From Algoriphagus hitonicola (lineage in GTDB: Bacteria; Bacteroidota; Bacteroidia; Cytophagales; Cyclobacteriaceae), in NCBI RefSeq assembly GCF_900113375.1, contig NZ_FOPC01000001.1, forward strand, positions 310,001 to 374,000: a DNA stretch of 64,000 bases, in the 5' to 3' direction. A program made the position numbers and the translations under genes. Numbering within the stretch: the first letter of the stretch is position 1; each line of letters starts with the position of its first letter. Below the pieces are notes generated by a model. It was not told the origin of the DNA. It saw only the letters and a list, made by a program, of their open reading frames with translations, and searched no databases. This document shows positions 43,317 to 53,644 of this stretch, piece by piece.

Positions 43317-44717
43317 TTAAATACCCTCAAATAAAACGACCGATTCCAGGTAGTTAGGAATGATAGTTTGCCATCCAAGTTCGTTGTGCAATTTTTCAGC
43401 CAAGACCTCTGCACTTTTATCCTCTCCATGGACTATAAAGGTGATTTTTGGTTTTTCGCAAAATCCTTCGGCCCATTCCATCAATTCATCCTGATCGGCA
43501 TGTGCGGATAATCCATCGATTTGGTAGATTTTGGCATTTACCGGAACTTGATTGCCGTAGATCGTCAGAAATTTTTCTCCTTCGATGAGTCTTCGACCGC
43601 GAGTCCCCTCGGCTTGAAATCCCACAAAAACCACCCCATTTCGCTCCTGAGGTAAGTGATGATACAGGTGATGAAGGACACGCCCACCTGTTGCCATTCC
43701 ACTGGCAGATACGATGATGGCGTTTCCCCTATATTCATTGAGCGATCTGGATTGCTCTTGCTTTTGAAAATAATGAAGCTGATCGTGCTGAAAAGGATGA
43801 TGTCCTTTTTCCTCTAAAACAGCACTAAGCTGATGGTCCTGGTGAAAGTCATTGTAAAGTTTGGTGGCATCTATGGCCATTGGCGAATCCAAAAAGATCG
43901 GAGCTTTTGGAATTCGGCCTTTTTGCATCAGCTGAAACAAATAATAGAGTACCAACTGGGTACGGCCTACCGCAAAGGAGGGAATGATCACTAAACCTCC
44001 TCGATCAAAAGTCTCACGAATGGCAAGTCCAAGCTCAGCCTCAGGATTGCTCTGAGAAGCCTTCCGATCTCCATAAGTGGATTCGATCCAAAGGATATCT
44101 GCCTTTGGGATTCGGGTGGGAGGGTAGAGCAATGGATCGTGATATCTTCCTAGATCTCCCGAGAAAACCAACTTTTTTTCTTGCCGATCTCCTTTAATCT
44201 TGATTTTGGTAATGGCTGCTCCTAAAATATGGCCTGCATGATAGTAGGTGACGGTAATATTTGGGTGGATGTCAAAGGGCTTTTCAAAGGCCTGTGGAAC
44301 CAATAATGGGAAAACAGCCTCGGCGTCTTCAATTCCATAGAGCGGCTGAGGATCATCATGTCTGGAGAATCCCTTTTTTTTGGCGTATTCTGCTTCTTCT
44401 TCCTGGAGCTTACCCGAATCCAAAAGCAGGATTTTTGCGAGTTCGGCGGTAGCTTCTGTGCAATAGATCGGACCACGAAATCCCTGCTTGACCAATCGCG
44501 GCAAATAGCCGATATGGTCCAAATGTGCATGGGTCAGGACTACGGCTTCCATCTCATCTACTGGCATGGGGAACTTATCCCAATTTCGCTCCCGGAGTTC
44601 TCTTCGGCCCTGAAATAGACCGCAGTCTACTAAAAATTCAAATTCACCAATGTCTATCAAATACTTAGACCCCGTGACACTGCCTGCACCTCCTAAAAAC
44701 TTTACGGTTACATCCAT
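43317..44717 (-). CDS. MBL-fold beta-CASP ribonuclease-like hydrolase
   Basis: Zinc-dependent metallo-beta-lactamase-fold protein of the YSH1/RNase J-like beta-CASP group. HAHLDH at 63-68 is the first metal motif, then the beta-CASP cap and the C-terminal RMMBL (Zn-dependent metallo-hydrolase, RNA specificity) block with GLSAHADQDELM. The 466-residue length fits the bacterial CPSF-like type rather than RNase J proper. It is cytoplasmic and expected to process RNA. A hairpin from the upstream PspC gene separates the two transcripts. Confidence 0.9.
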   Translation of the reverse strand: MDVTVKFLGGAGSVTGSKYLIDIGEFEFLVDCGLFQGRRELRERNWDKFPMPVDEMEAVVLTHAHLDHIGYLPRLVKQGFRGPIYCTEATAELAKILLLDSGKLQEEEAEYAKKKGFSRHDDPQPLYGIEDAEAVFPLLVPQAFEKPFDIHPNITVTYYHAGHILGAAITKIKIKGDRQEKKLVFSGDLGRYHDPLLYPPTRIPKADILWIESTYGDRKASQSNPEAELGLAIRETFDRGGLVIIPSFAVGRTQLVLYYLFQLMQKGRIPKAPIFLDSPMAIDATKLYNDFHQDHQLSAVLEEKGHHPFQHDQLHYFQKQEQSRSLNEYRGNAIIVSASGMATGGRVLHHLYHHLPQERNGVVFVGFQAEGTRGRRLIEGEKFLTIYGNQVPVNAKIYQIDGLSAHADQDELMEWAEGFCEKPKITFIVHGEDKSAEVLAEKLHNELGWQTIIPNYLESVVLFEGI

Positions 44718-44745
44718 GATTTTTCAGTTTGAAGGCAGAAGATAC

Positions 44746-44778
44746 AAAAAAAGAGGCATCCTAACGGACACCTCTTTT
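44746..44778 (-). terminator. Terminator of the PadR-PspC operon
   Basis: AAAAAGAGG and CCTCTTTTT arms with the inner TCC/GGA pairing, separated by a short mismatch, lie directly past the PspC stop on the minus strand. T-rich flank present. Confidence 0.7.
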
Positions 44779-44788
44779 TAAATTAGGT

Positions 44789-46750
44789 TTATTCTTTTAA
44801 AAAATATGCACCTTGAAATTTGGCCCGCGAGAGGCTATCAATCCGCTCCTTTTCACTTAGAACTTGGTCTTCAGGATTTTCACTTTCTTCAGTTTCATTG
44901 TCTGCTTCATCATAGGTTTTTTCAGGACAAGTCAAGCAGAGTAATCCATTTTCATTAAAGACCCATATACTTCGTTGGGAAACATCAGATGTACGATATC
45001 CATTAATATAAATGGTGTTTTTGATGATTTCCAGTAAAGATCGCTCCATGATGAAAGGTCTATCATACGGAACTCTAAGCTGAAGGTCTAGTTCCTGAGC
45101 CCTAAACATGTCTGTATTTTTCAAGTCAAACCCTTCATTGAAGAGGATCAAGGAATCAAGCACTTCTACTTGGTAATCCAGTTTTTGGGCATTTTCCAAG
45201 GCTTCCGCTTTGGTTCTTCCTCTTGACAGAAAGGACTTTTCCAGAGTGAGCAAGGAATCCGTCGTGCCTACGATCTGTAGATCGACATGATTGAAGGTAG
45301 CTTCCTCAGATACTGGGTTGAGCTTGAAAATCAATACGCCTTCAGAAACAGGAAGGGTTTCCTGAATCTCATGCCGATTTTCCTCTTTAAACTGAGCGAC
45401 GATTCTTGGAATCTGAAAAGCCGAAATACCGATGCAAAGCAACCAAAGACCCAAAGCAACCAAGCCAAATCTACTGCCCACTAGATTCTTTTGAGCCAAG
45501 ACACTAAGTCCCAAGAGCAAAAGAATAATCCCCGGAATAATGATGATAAAAGAAGCCCCGATCACCAACCAAATGGGAATCAAATTGGAGAATAGGTCAA
45601 TAGGGAAGTTATCCATCAATATTTGATAATCCTCACTGGCGAATATTCCGAAATAAACCGCGATAGAGATCAGTGGTGCTATTGTCAAAATCAAGCCTAA
45701 GAACAATACAAACAGCCCAAAGATCACACGGAGAACGGTAAGGAAAAATTTCCCCAAAGGCCCCAAAGCACTTCCTATGGCTTCGATCACCTGACCTAAC
45801 ACCCGAAATGGAGCCATCAGGATTTTTCTACCGGTGGATTCCTGCTTGGGCGGAATGGGATTCTGGTTTTCCTTCAGTGTGGAGTCAATATTGTCCAGCG
45901 TGATCTCTCCGCCTTTCATCCGGATACGCTCGGTGATGGAGGTGGCTACCGGTGTGATAATCCACAAGATCAAGTAGATCAGGATGCCCGATCCGCCAGC
46001 TAAGGTAAGTATCACAAAAGCCAATCTGGTCCAAATCACTTCGACCCCAAAGTATGCGGCCAATCCACTGGCTACCCCACCAAGGGCTTTGTCGTCTGGA
46101 TTACGGTAGAGTTTTTTGATGTTTTTGTCCTCCTCAATATCATAAGACACGGGAAGAATAACCCACATTACGATGTAGGCAATGACCGTGAAGATCCCGA
46201 AGGAAATATTGAAACGGAACTCATCAAATATCCAGAATCCATCGGATAGAAAAGTCTTGTTGATTTGACCGCTGAACAATAGAAGTAGGGCTATCAATCG
46301 AGGCCAAAGTGGATCGATGGAGAAGTAATGTGCGATTCCGGCACAGACACCTCCGAGGATTTTTTTAGGCTCGATCCGCATGAGCTTTTTGTAGCCCCTG
46401 TTTTCAGGATCGGGAGGAGTCACGTACTTGTAGAAGTCGTCCTTGCTCTCCTTCTCCTCTGCAGCCTCTTCGGCTTCTGCCTCACTGATGGAAGCAAAAT
46501 CAGCGATCGTACCCATCTTTTCGATGAGTTTGTCCACATTTTCTGCGGTGATGACTTGCTTGTTGTTTTTCAGATTGCTCAGAAAAATCTCTGCGATTCG
46601 GGTTTCGATATCCGAGATGATTTCATGATTGTCTTTATAAGAGGAAAAGTGCCGATTGATTGCATCGAGATACTTGCGAAGGGTATCGTATCCGTCTTCC
46701 TCTATGTGGAATAAAATCCCACTGATGTTGATGCTTATGGTCTTTTTCAT
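44789..46750 (-). CDS. PspC-domain envelope-stress membrane protein
   Basis: A 653-residue inner-membrane protein with two PspC domains: the first begins KKLMRIEPKKILGGVCAGIA near residue 120 and the second KKLYRNPDDKALGGVASGLA near 213, each followed by hydrophobic helices. More transmembrane helices occur in the centre and a DUF4097-like beta-rich C-terminal part follows. PspC proteins sense or respond to envelope damage. It is 12 bases after a PadR regulator gene, the usual Bacteroidota pairing, and probably under its control. Confidence 0.9.
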   Translation of the reverse strand: MKKTISINISGILFHIEEDGYDTLRKYLDAINRHFSSYKDNHEIISDIETRIAEIFLSNLKNNKQVITAENVDKLIEKMGTIADFASISEAEAEEAAEEKESKDDFYKYVTPPDPENRGYKKLMRIEPKKILGGVCAGIAHYFSIDPLWPRLIALLLLFSGQINKTFLSDGFWIFDEFRFNISFGIFTVIAYIVMWVILPVSYDIEEDKNIKKLYRNPDDKALGGVASGLAAYFGVEVIWTRLAFVILTLAGGSGILIYLILWIITPVATSITERIRMKGGEITLDNIDSTLKENQNPIPPKQESTGRKILMAPFRVLGQVIEAIGSALGPLGKFFLTVLRVIFGLFVLFLGLILTIAPLISIAVYFGIFASEDYQILMDNFPIDLFSNLIPIWLVIGASFIIIIPGIILLLLGLSVLAQKNLVGSRFGLVALGLWLLCIGISAFQIPRIVAQFKEENRHEIQETLPVSEGVLIFKLNPVSEEATFNHVDLQIVGTTDSLLTLEKSFLSRGRTKAEALENAQKLDYQVEVLDSLILFNEGFDLKNTDMFRAQELDLQLRVPYDRPFIMERSLLEIIKNTIYINGYRTSDVSQRSIWVFNENGLLCLTCPEKTYDEADNETEESENPEDQVLSEKERIDSLSRAKFQGAYFLKE

Positions 46751-46762
46751 GTGTGTGTCTAT

Positions 46763-47152
46763 TTATTCTTTTTCGCCAGGGGTGATATCTTCCTGGGAAG
46801 AAGAGTCGGTGGTTTTTTTCTCTAGGTGCGTTTGTGTGATCAGTTGGGTGGACTTGACCAGCGATTTCCAGGTTTCCTCTAGGGTATGAAGAAAGGTGCT
46901 TCCCAGAGTGGTGATGGAGTAATATTTGCGTGGAGGTCCGGATTCTGATTCCACCCATCGGTATTCCACTAGAGATGCGGATTTGAGCCGGTTGAGTAGG
47001 GGATAGAGGGTACCTTCGACCACGATGAGTTCGGCCTGGGTCAGTTCCTCGATCAAGTCGGAAGTATAGACCTCGCCCCGGGAAATGATATGGAGTACGC
47101 AATACTCCAAAATCCCCTTTCGCATTTGAATTTGTGTGTTGGCGACATTCAT
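46763..47152 (-). CDS. PadR family transcriptional regulator
   Basis: A 129-residue winged-helix repressor. The N-terminal PadR domain is complete: QMRKGILEYCVLHIISRGEV, then LIEELTQAELIVVEGTLYPL and the wing segment RWVESESGPPRKYY. A C-terminal helix gives dimerisation. It leads the operon with the PspC protein. In the gap upstream, TACC-rich sequence near 47230-47250 (TACCTTGTTATACC) is a candidate operator, by position only. Confidence 0.88.
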   Translation of the reverse strand: MNVANTQIQMRKGILEYCVLHIISRGEVYTSDLIEELTQAELIVVEGTLYPLLNRLKSASLVEYRWVESESGPPRKYYSITTLGSTFLHTLEETWKSLVKSTQLITQTHLEKKTTDSSSQEDITPGEKE

Positions 47153-47501
47153 GTTCAGGTGATTAGATGATAGGAGATATTTTTATCTCTTTGATCTAAG
47201 GATGAAAAATGATACCAATCTTAAAAAAAGTACCTTGTTATACCTAATTCCTTGTAATAGGTTGGCCTTTATCTCCAGGTTTTAAATTCAAAAACCACGT
47301 TTTGAGCATTTGGAAGTAGTTTTTTGAGGATTTTAGATTTTCTGTAATTTTTTTTAATGGAGGAATTTTTCCTAATGACTTATGGGTGACCTGTTAAAAA
47401 TGTGAACATAGAATTGTCCGAACCCGTACAGTTCCTCTTTTTTGCAAAGATTATTTTAGTAAGTTCGATCTTGGAAAGCGAATTTGCTTTATTTTGGAAC
47501 T
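47153..47501. other. 349-base intergenic region between divergent PadR and PorV2 genes
   Basis: AT-rich region holding both divergent promoters. TACCTTGTTATACC near 47230-47246 has two TACC half-sites and lies in front of the PadR gene. TAAGTTCG near 47460, one mismatch from TAnnTTTG, is a possible -7 box for porV2. No ORF, RNA or strong hairpin was seen. Confidence 0.45.
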
Positions 47502-48632
47502 ATGAATCCTAGTTGGAAACCTATTCTATTGCTCTTTCTAATTTCCTTCATCTACATGGGGGGATGCCAAATGGGATTTTCTCAGGATTTAACGCCTAAA
47601 TATTCCAATGAATTTTTGAATATCGGAGTGGGGGCAAGAGCCTTGGCCATGGGCGGGGCACAGACTGCAGCGAGCCGGGATGTGACTGCGGCCTACTGGA
47701 ATCCGGCAGGATTGATGGCTGTCACGCATAAGTATGATGCGACGTTGATGCATGCTGAGTATTTTGCTGGGATCGCCCAATACGATTATTTAGGCTTTAC
47801 TACTCCAATTAAAAATGAAAGTCAGGTGGCTGTTTCCTTGATTCGGTTTGGCGTGGATGATATTCCGGATACCCGCTTTCTTTACGATGCGAATGGTGCA
47901 CTCAATTATAATAACATCCAGTTTTTTAACGCGGCCGATTATGCACTTTTGCTTAGCTATGCACGGGATATTTCAGATAAATGGAAAATAGGTGCTAACG
48001 CAAAAATTATTCATCGAAATGTGGGGAAATTTGCTCAGGCATGGGGTTTTGGATTGGATGTGGGGGGATTGTACGTGCAAAAGCGATTGACTGCCGGTTT
48101 GATGCTTCGGGATATCACGACCACGTTCAATGCCTGGTCGCACAATGCCGAACTGGTGCGGGATATTTATGCAGACACCAATAATGAGGTGCCGGTCAAT
48201 TCCGTAGAACTGACGCTTCCCCGAGCTATTGCTAGCCTAGCATACAACTGGAATCTCGGAGGTACATTTTCTCTATTGACCGCTTTGGATTTGGACATGA
48301 CTTTTGATGGTCGGAGAAATACCGTCATTGCTTCGGATTTGATCAGTGTTGATCCTAGAATCGGGTTGGAATTGGGATATAAACAAGTGGCTTTTCTCCG
48401 TGCTGGAGCGAGTACATTTCAATACATCAAGGATTTTCAGGGAGAACAATCCATGAATTTTATGCCCAGTGCGGGACTAGGTGTTCGGCTCAATGACCGA
48501 TTTCAACTGGATTATGCCTTATCCGATATCGGGAATGTGTCTGATACGCCCTATTCGCATGTGTTTAGTGTACGTGTAAGCTTGAAAAAATTGGAGGAAG
48601 ATTTTCGGAAATTTAAAGGGTGGGATCAATGA
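47502..48632 (+). CDS. porV2: Type IX secretion PorV2-like outer-membrane protein
   Basis: A 376-residue outer-membrane barrel of the PorV/PorQ family. The N-terminal block LNIGVGARALAMGGAQTA and the AAYWNPAGL motif are the family signature. The ATG at 47502 gives a signal peptide ending GFSQ. Coupled by ATGA to the next gene, a PorU2-type sortase, it corresponds to the PorV2-PorU2 pair that NCBI describes as putative type IX sorting proteins. By analogy with PorV it would shuttle cargo to the cell-surface sortase. The main PorU/PorV set is not in the window. Confidence 0.88.
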   Translation: MNPSWKPILLLFLISFIYMGGCQMGFSQDLTPKYSNEFLNIGVGARALAMGGAQTAASRDVTAAYWNPAGLMAVTHKYDATLMHAEYFAGIAQYDYLGFTTPIKNESQVAVSLIRFGVDDIPDTRFLYDANGALNYNNIQFFNAADYALLLSYARDISDKWKIGANAKIIHRNVGKFAQAWGFGLDVGGLYVQKRLTAGLMLRDITTTFNAWSHNAELVRDIYADTNNEVPVNSVELTLPRAIASLAYNWNLGGTFSLLTALDLDMTFDGRRNTVIASDLISVDPRIGLELGYKQVAFLRAGASTFQYIKDFQGEQSMNFMPSAGLGVRLNDRFQLDYALSDIGNVSDTPYSHVFSVRVSLKKLEEDFRKFKGWDQ

Positions 48633-51600
48633 AAAATTGGATAGCAACGATTTTTGGAGTTTTGGTCCCGATGCTGCTTTTTGCCCAGCAGCCGATTTGG
48701 TATTCTTTTGATCAGGATTATTATAAAATCAAAACCGCTGCCGATGGGATTTATCGGGTAGATGGCGAAACCTTGGAAAATTCGGGATTGAATTTATCGG
48801 GAATAAATCCTGCCAACTTGCAACTTTTTCACAGAGGCCAAGAAGTCGCCATTCATGTCGAAGGTCAGGAAGACGGTAGTTTTGATGCAGAGGATTATAT
48901 TCTTTTTTATGGACTTCGAAATGACGCTACCATGGACTCGGTTCTTTATCGACAGATCGGTCAGATTCCCAATCCCGAATACAATACTTTCACAGACACC
49001 ACCGCTTTTTTCCTAACCGTGTCACCTGCCATCACCGGCAAAAGAATGGCGGTTCGTCCTGCCCCCTCTAACAGCTTATCTCAGACCACGACTACAAATT
49101 CTGAGCGGGTCAGGGTTTTTTCTGATCAATATTCTCTTGGGATTTCATACACTTTGGGATTTAGACTGTCTCGGTATGATTATGCGCAAGGATGGATGAG
49201 CGGGGTAGTTAGCAAAGGAGCCACAAGTCAGGTTTTGTTTGAGGATTTGGGTTCACTTCCTTCCTCAGGAGAGGCTATGGTGGAGGTGGGGTTAGTTGGT
49301 CGTTCGGCTACCGAACATTCCGTCAGGATTTTGGCTGGACGATCTGCCACTACCCAGCGAGAAGTCGGAGTAGCTGATTTTACAAGTTTCAACTCGCAGG
49401 TGTTCAGCTTTCCGATGGTCATGTCTGACTTTAATCCCAGTGGTTTTATTTCGATTGGAATCAATCCCAACGGGGTCGGTACATCAGATAATGTATCCAT
49501 TGCTTATGTGAAAATCAATTATCGGAAAAACATCGGCTCAGGAGATTTTGATCAGGAGTTAATGGTTTTTTCCGCTGATGAACAACGGGTTCAGATTCCA
49601 CAAACTACGGGTAGTTATGAGGCTTTGGATATCAGTTCCGAGCAAAATCCACAGCGGATTACCTTAGATCAGGGTGCAAGCTCTCTTGGATTTCAAGCGG
49701 GAGTTTCGGGAGGTAGCAGTCGGATTTTTATCCAAAATCAAGTTCAAATCAACCAAGTGAGTGAGTTGGAAAAAATCAGATTCAGAAACCTGCTGGCTCA
49801 GCAAGCCAATTTTATTTTGATCGGTCACAGTGCCTTGGAGCAAGCCACAGAAGACTTCCCAAATCCTATGAAAGCCTACGCCGAGCATCGTGCCTCTACG
49901 ATCGGTGGAGGGTATGATACCTTGAGTATTCGGATGGAAGATTTATATGATCACTTTGGATATGGCGAACCCTCCCCGGTAGCGCTGTTTCAGTTTTTGA
50001 GAACTTACTATCCTATTCACAAGCCGTCGCATTTACTTTTGATGGGGAGGGATTTGGCCATTTACTCCACAGCTCGCTCCGCTGGTGTGAATTATTTTTA
50101 TCGAAAAAATCCCGCTGTCTTTTCATTTCAGCGATTGGTTCCTGTGGGTGGATTTCCTTTTTCTGACAATACTTTTGTGGAGGGGCTTGATCCTGCTTTT
50201 CCCGATTCCCCGGGAATGGCTGTTGGGAGAATTGTGGCCAAGAATGCGCAAGAACTCACCAACTATCTCAACAAGGTCATCGAAAAAGATCAGGTAGGTT
50301 TAGAGGGACCATGGCAAAAGGAATTGATTCACTTGGGTGGTGGTGTTTCTGAATTTGAGCTAAATCGTTATTTCAATTTCCTGAATGGATTTAAAGATAT
50401 TGCTGAAGGGCTTTATTTGGGTGGAAATGTGACCACTTACCGAAAGCGATCCAACAGTGTAGTCGAGGTCATCGATATTACGGGCGATTTGAAAGAAGGT
50501 AGATCTTTGGTGACTTTCTTTGGACATGGATCTCCCACCATTCTTGACATTGATATTGGTTTTGCCTCGGATCCGACTATCAATTATCAAAATAAGGGCA
50601 AATACCCGGTGATGCTTTTCAACGGTTGCGATTATGGGAGTGCCTTTGGGACAGGATATACGCAAGGGGAAGATTGGGTTATGACTCCTGATAAAGGTGC
50701 CGCTGCAATCATGGCAAATTCGGCAATCGGCGTGGATGTATATCTGAGGCGGTATTCGGATGCGTTTTATCAGAAAGCCTTTTCAGATTCTTCCCTGATT
50801 TACCGGTCCTTGGGAGAAATTAAGATGGAAGCGGAACAGTTTTTTGTTCAACGATACGGAACCAGTCCGCTTAATTTCTCCCACATGGAGCAAATGATTC
50901 TGATGGGTGATCCTGGAGTTAGAATTTTCCCCGCTGATAAAGCCGATTACAGTTTGGATCCGCAGGAAGTTTCCATTGATACTTTTGATGATGATCCGCT
51001 GACTTCACTTTCTGATAGTTTAAAGCTCACTTTCGCTCTTCGGAATATCGGAAGAGTCGATACGGATTCGATTCGGTTTAAGATAGACCGGACACTTCCC
51101 GGTGGTACGATGATCTCCTATGATCCCGTCCAAATCCCATATGTTGCCAGATTGGATACACTGGAGTTTTCGGTGCCAAATATGAATCTGGTATCCGCCG
51201 GGGAAAATACCTTTACCCTTACCATCAACGACAATCAAGCTGTTGATGAAATGAACTTTTCGAACAATCAAATCACCTTTACACAGTTTATTTCACTGAG
51301 TGGAACGATCAATCTTTTTCCTCAGGAATACGGAATTGTCCCTGAAAAAGAATTGGATTTAATCGTCCAAGTACCTGGAAAAAATGAGCAGGAACGGACG
51401 ATTATTTTACAACTCGATACCGCAGCTGATTATAGCTCGGCCTACAAGAAAGAACTTAGAATTGCCACCCGAGGATTGGTGGATTGGCCGGTGGAATTGA
51501 TCTCAGGAACCGATTCGGTCACTTACTATTGGCGCTCAAAATATCAGGATCCACGACCCGGAGAATCTGATGAATGGACTGTTTCGAGCTTTTCTTACAT

Positions 51601-53644
51601 CGATCAATCCTCCGAAGGCTGGACCCAGCGGACTTTTCCTCAGGTAAGTGAAAATCAGCTGAATAATTTGATAGTAGATGAGTCCAGCAATAAACTTAAG
51701 TTTGTCGATCAACAACTGCAGGTCGAGGTGTTTACGGTCGGAGCAGCAGTGGATACACTTTCGTTTAGGAATACTCAATTTTACCTCAATGAGATTCCTC
51801 AAATCATCGATAATGTCAACAATGCCAATAGTCGGCTTTGCCCCAATGGCTCCTTGGGCTTGGTGACTTTTCAGCAGGCCACCTTACAGCCCTATCTGCC
51901 CATTCCTGTACCGGGTTTTGATATTTTGGACGGAAGATCCTGCGGCAGAACACCGCAGTTGATTCAGAGTATTCGGAATACCTGGATTACCGGACCGGGA
52001 CAAAATATGCTGCAGGACTACACGAATAATGTCCCTGAAGGAGATTTTGTGGTGATTTTCTCTGTAGGTAGCGTCACCTTCGATGCTTGGCCGGATCGGG
52101 CTTATGAATCGCTGAAACAGTTTGGTGCCAGTGAGGTCACGCTTCGTGCTTTGAAAACTGGTGATCCCTATATTCTTTATGGACGAAAAGGAATGCGTCC
52201 TGGAGAAGCTTTGGAAATTGTGGGTAATCCCGATATGGAGGTTGATCCGGCTCAGCAGACTTTATCCTTCGAAACTGATTTGAAAGGATATATTACAGAT
52301 GGGGTGATCATTACTCCACGGATCGGTCCTGCTTCTTCCTGGCAGAACTTTTTTCAGCAGGTCAATGATAAACCTTGGATTGAAGAAGAGGGAAATACGC
52401 AGTTTGATATTTTTGGAATCAAAGAAAACGGAGAAGAAGAACTTCTCCTGGGCGAAGAGCTCAATACCAGTATTGATCTTTCATTTATCAATTCTCAGGA
52501 ATATCCTTACCTGAGACTTCGCTATGCAATGAATGATCCGATAGCCACGGCTCCGGCGGATTTGGACTTCTGGCAGGTAAATTATACCGGAGTGCCCGAA
52601 GGAGTCCTATTGGTCAAATCTACCAAAGAATCGATCAATGTCGTGGAAGGAGAGACCGGGATATTGGAGATGCAGTTTAAGAATATTTCTACCCATGACT
52701 TTACGGATTCTATTCAGGTCGATTGGACGATTAGAAATGTGACCTCAAGAGAAGTAGAGAATTTCAGTAAGAAATTCCCTGCCGTCAAAGCCGGGGAAAC
52801 ACTGGATTTTGATATTGAATTTAATTCTATGGGCAAGGACGGCGAAAATGAAATTGAAATTTTTGCCAATCCAAGAATCTTACGAGAGCAGACCTATCGA
52901 AACAATCAACTCGATCTAGGAGCGTATTTTATCGTTCAGGGCTCGGCCTCGACTTCCCTTTTGGATGTTAATTTTGATGGAGTTTATATCATGGATGGAG
53001 ATATCGTTTCGCCAAATGTGATGATCAATGCAATCCTAAAAGATGATCAAACTTTGATCTACAAGACTGATACGCTCGGATTGGAGCTTTATCTCAAGGA
53101 GGACTGTGAGGAATGTCGCTTTGAACGGGTCAATTTCTCAGATCCAAAAGTGGTCTGGTCTCCCGCCAGTGAGGAAAATGACTTTAGAGTATCTCTGCAG
53201 CCTGGACCACTTCCCGATGGGATGTACACCTTGAGGGTGGTCAATGAGGATTCTCCCGAACCCTATGAGGTCAACTTTGAAGTCATCAATGAATCTCAAA
53301 TCACGAATTTCTACCCCTACCCAAATCCATTCAGTACCAGTGTCAGATTTGTGTTTACCGTCACAGGATCGGAAGTTCCGGATGAAATAAAAATCCAAAT
53401 CATGACCGTTACCGGTCGGGTGGTTAGAGAAATTTTGCAAAACGAACTCGGTCCGATCCGCATCGGTAATAACCTAACCGAATATGCCTGGGATGGAAAA
53501 GATGAATATGGTGATCAGCTCGCCAACGGGGTTTACATTTACCGGGTTTTGGTACGGAAAAACGGACAATTTATGGAGCATCGAGCCACAGCAGGAGATC
53601 GGGGCTTTAACAAAGGCTACGGCAAAATGTATCTACTTCGCTAG
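48629..53644 (+). CDS. porU2: Type IX secretion sortase PorU2-like, C25 peptidase
   Basis: A 1671-residue secreted protein of the gingipain-like C25 peptidase family. The signal peptide ends LFAQ. The catalytic dyad is readable: His633 in FFGHGS and Cys667 in NGCDYG. Long beta-sandwich regions follow, and the C-terminus holds a FlgD-like domain and a T9SS-style end (YPNPFSTSVRFVF ... YAWDGKDEYGDQLANGVYIY). It starts within the porV2 stop (ATGA). PorU cleaves the sorting domain of cargo and links the cargo to lipopolysaccharide; PorU2 is presumed similar. Its stop overlaps the stop of the facing VTT gene. Confidence 0.9.
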   Translation: MKNWIATIFGVLVPMLLFAQQPIWYSFDQDYYKIKTAADGIYRVDGETLENSGLNLSGINPANLQLFHRGQEVAIHVEGQEDGSFDAEDYILFYGLRNDATMDSVLYRQIGQIPNPEYNTFTDTTAFFLTVSPAITGKRMAVRPAPSNSLSQTTTTNSERVRVFSDQYSLGISYTLGFRLSRYDYAQGWMSGVVSKGATSQVLFEDLGSLPSSGEAMVEVGLVGRSATEHSVRILAGRSATTQREVGVADFTSFNSQVFSFPMVMSDFNPSGFISIGINPNGVGTSDNVSIAYVKINYRKNIGSGDFDQELMVFSADEQRVQIPQTTGSYEALDISSEQNPQRITLDQGASSLGFQAGVSGGSSRIFIQNQVQINQVSELEKIRFRNLLAQQANFILIGHSALEQATEDFPNPMKAYAEHRASTIGGGYDTLSIRMEDLYDHFGYGEPSPVALFQFLRTYYPIHKPSHLLLMGRDLAIYSTARSAGVNYFYRKNPAVFSFQRLVPVGGFPFSDNTFVEGLDPAFPDSPGMAVGRIVAKNAQELTNYLNKVIEKDQVGLEGPWQKELIHLGGGVSEFELNRYFNFLNGFKDIAEGLYLGGNVTTYRKRSNSVVEVIDITGDLKEGRSLVTFFGHGSPTILDIDIGFASDPTINYQNKGKYPVMLFNGCDYGSAFGTGYTQGEDWVMTPDKGAAAIMANSAIGVDVYLRRYSDAFYQKAFSDSSLIYRSLGEIKMEAEQFFVQRYGTSPLNFSHMEQMILMGDPGVRIFPADKADYSLDPQEVSIDTFDDDPLTSLSDSLKLTFALRNIGRVDTDSIRFKIDRTLPGGTMISYDPVQIPYVARLDTLEFSVPNMNLVSAGENTFTLTINDNQAVDEMNFSNNQITFTQFISLSGTINLFPQEYGIVPEKELDLIVQVPGKNEQERTIILQLDTAADYSSAYKKELRIATRGLVDWPVELISGTDSVTYYWRSKYQDPRPGESDEWTVSSFSYIDQSSEGWTQRTFPQVSENQLNNLIVDESSNKLKFVDQQLQVEVFTVGAAVDTLSFRNTQFYLNEIPQIIDNVNNANSRLCPNGSLGLVTFQQATLQPYLPIPVPGFDILDGRSCGRTPQLIQSIRNTWITGPGQNMLQDYTNNVPEGDFVVIFSVGSVTFDAWPDRAYESLKQFGASEVTLRALKTGDPYILYGRKGMRPGEALEIVGNPDMEVDPAQQTLSFETDLKGYITDGVIITPRIGPASSWQNFFQQVNDKPWIEEEGNTQFDIFGIKENGEEELLLGEELNTSIDLSFINSQEYPYLRLRYAMNDPIATAPADLDFWQVNYTGVPEGVLLVKSTKESINVVEGETGILEMQFKNISTHDFTDSIQVDWTIRNVTSREVENFSKKFPAVKAGETLDFDIEFNSMGKDGENEIEIFANPRILREQTYRNNQLDLGAYFIVQGSASTSLLDVNFDGVYIMDGDIVSPNVMINAILKDDQTLIYKTDTLGLELYLKEDCEECRFERVNFSDPKVVWSPASEENDFRVSLQPGPLPDGMYTLRVVNEDSPEPYEVNFEVINESQITNFYPYPNPFSTSVRFVFTVTGSEVPDEIKIQIMTVTGRVVREILQNELGPIRIGNNLTEYAWDGKDEYGDQLANGVYIYRVLVRKNGQFMEHRATAGDRGFNKGYGKMYLLR

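Noticed and set aside
47502..47560. porV2 as a lipoprotein (MGGC in the signal region)
   Set aside because: The hydrophobic stretch and the later SQ cleavage site fit a normal signal peptidase I site, as expected for a barrel protein.
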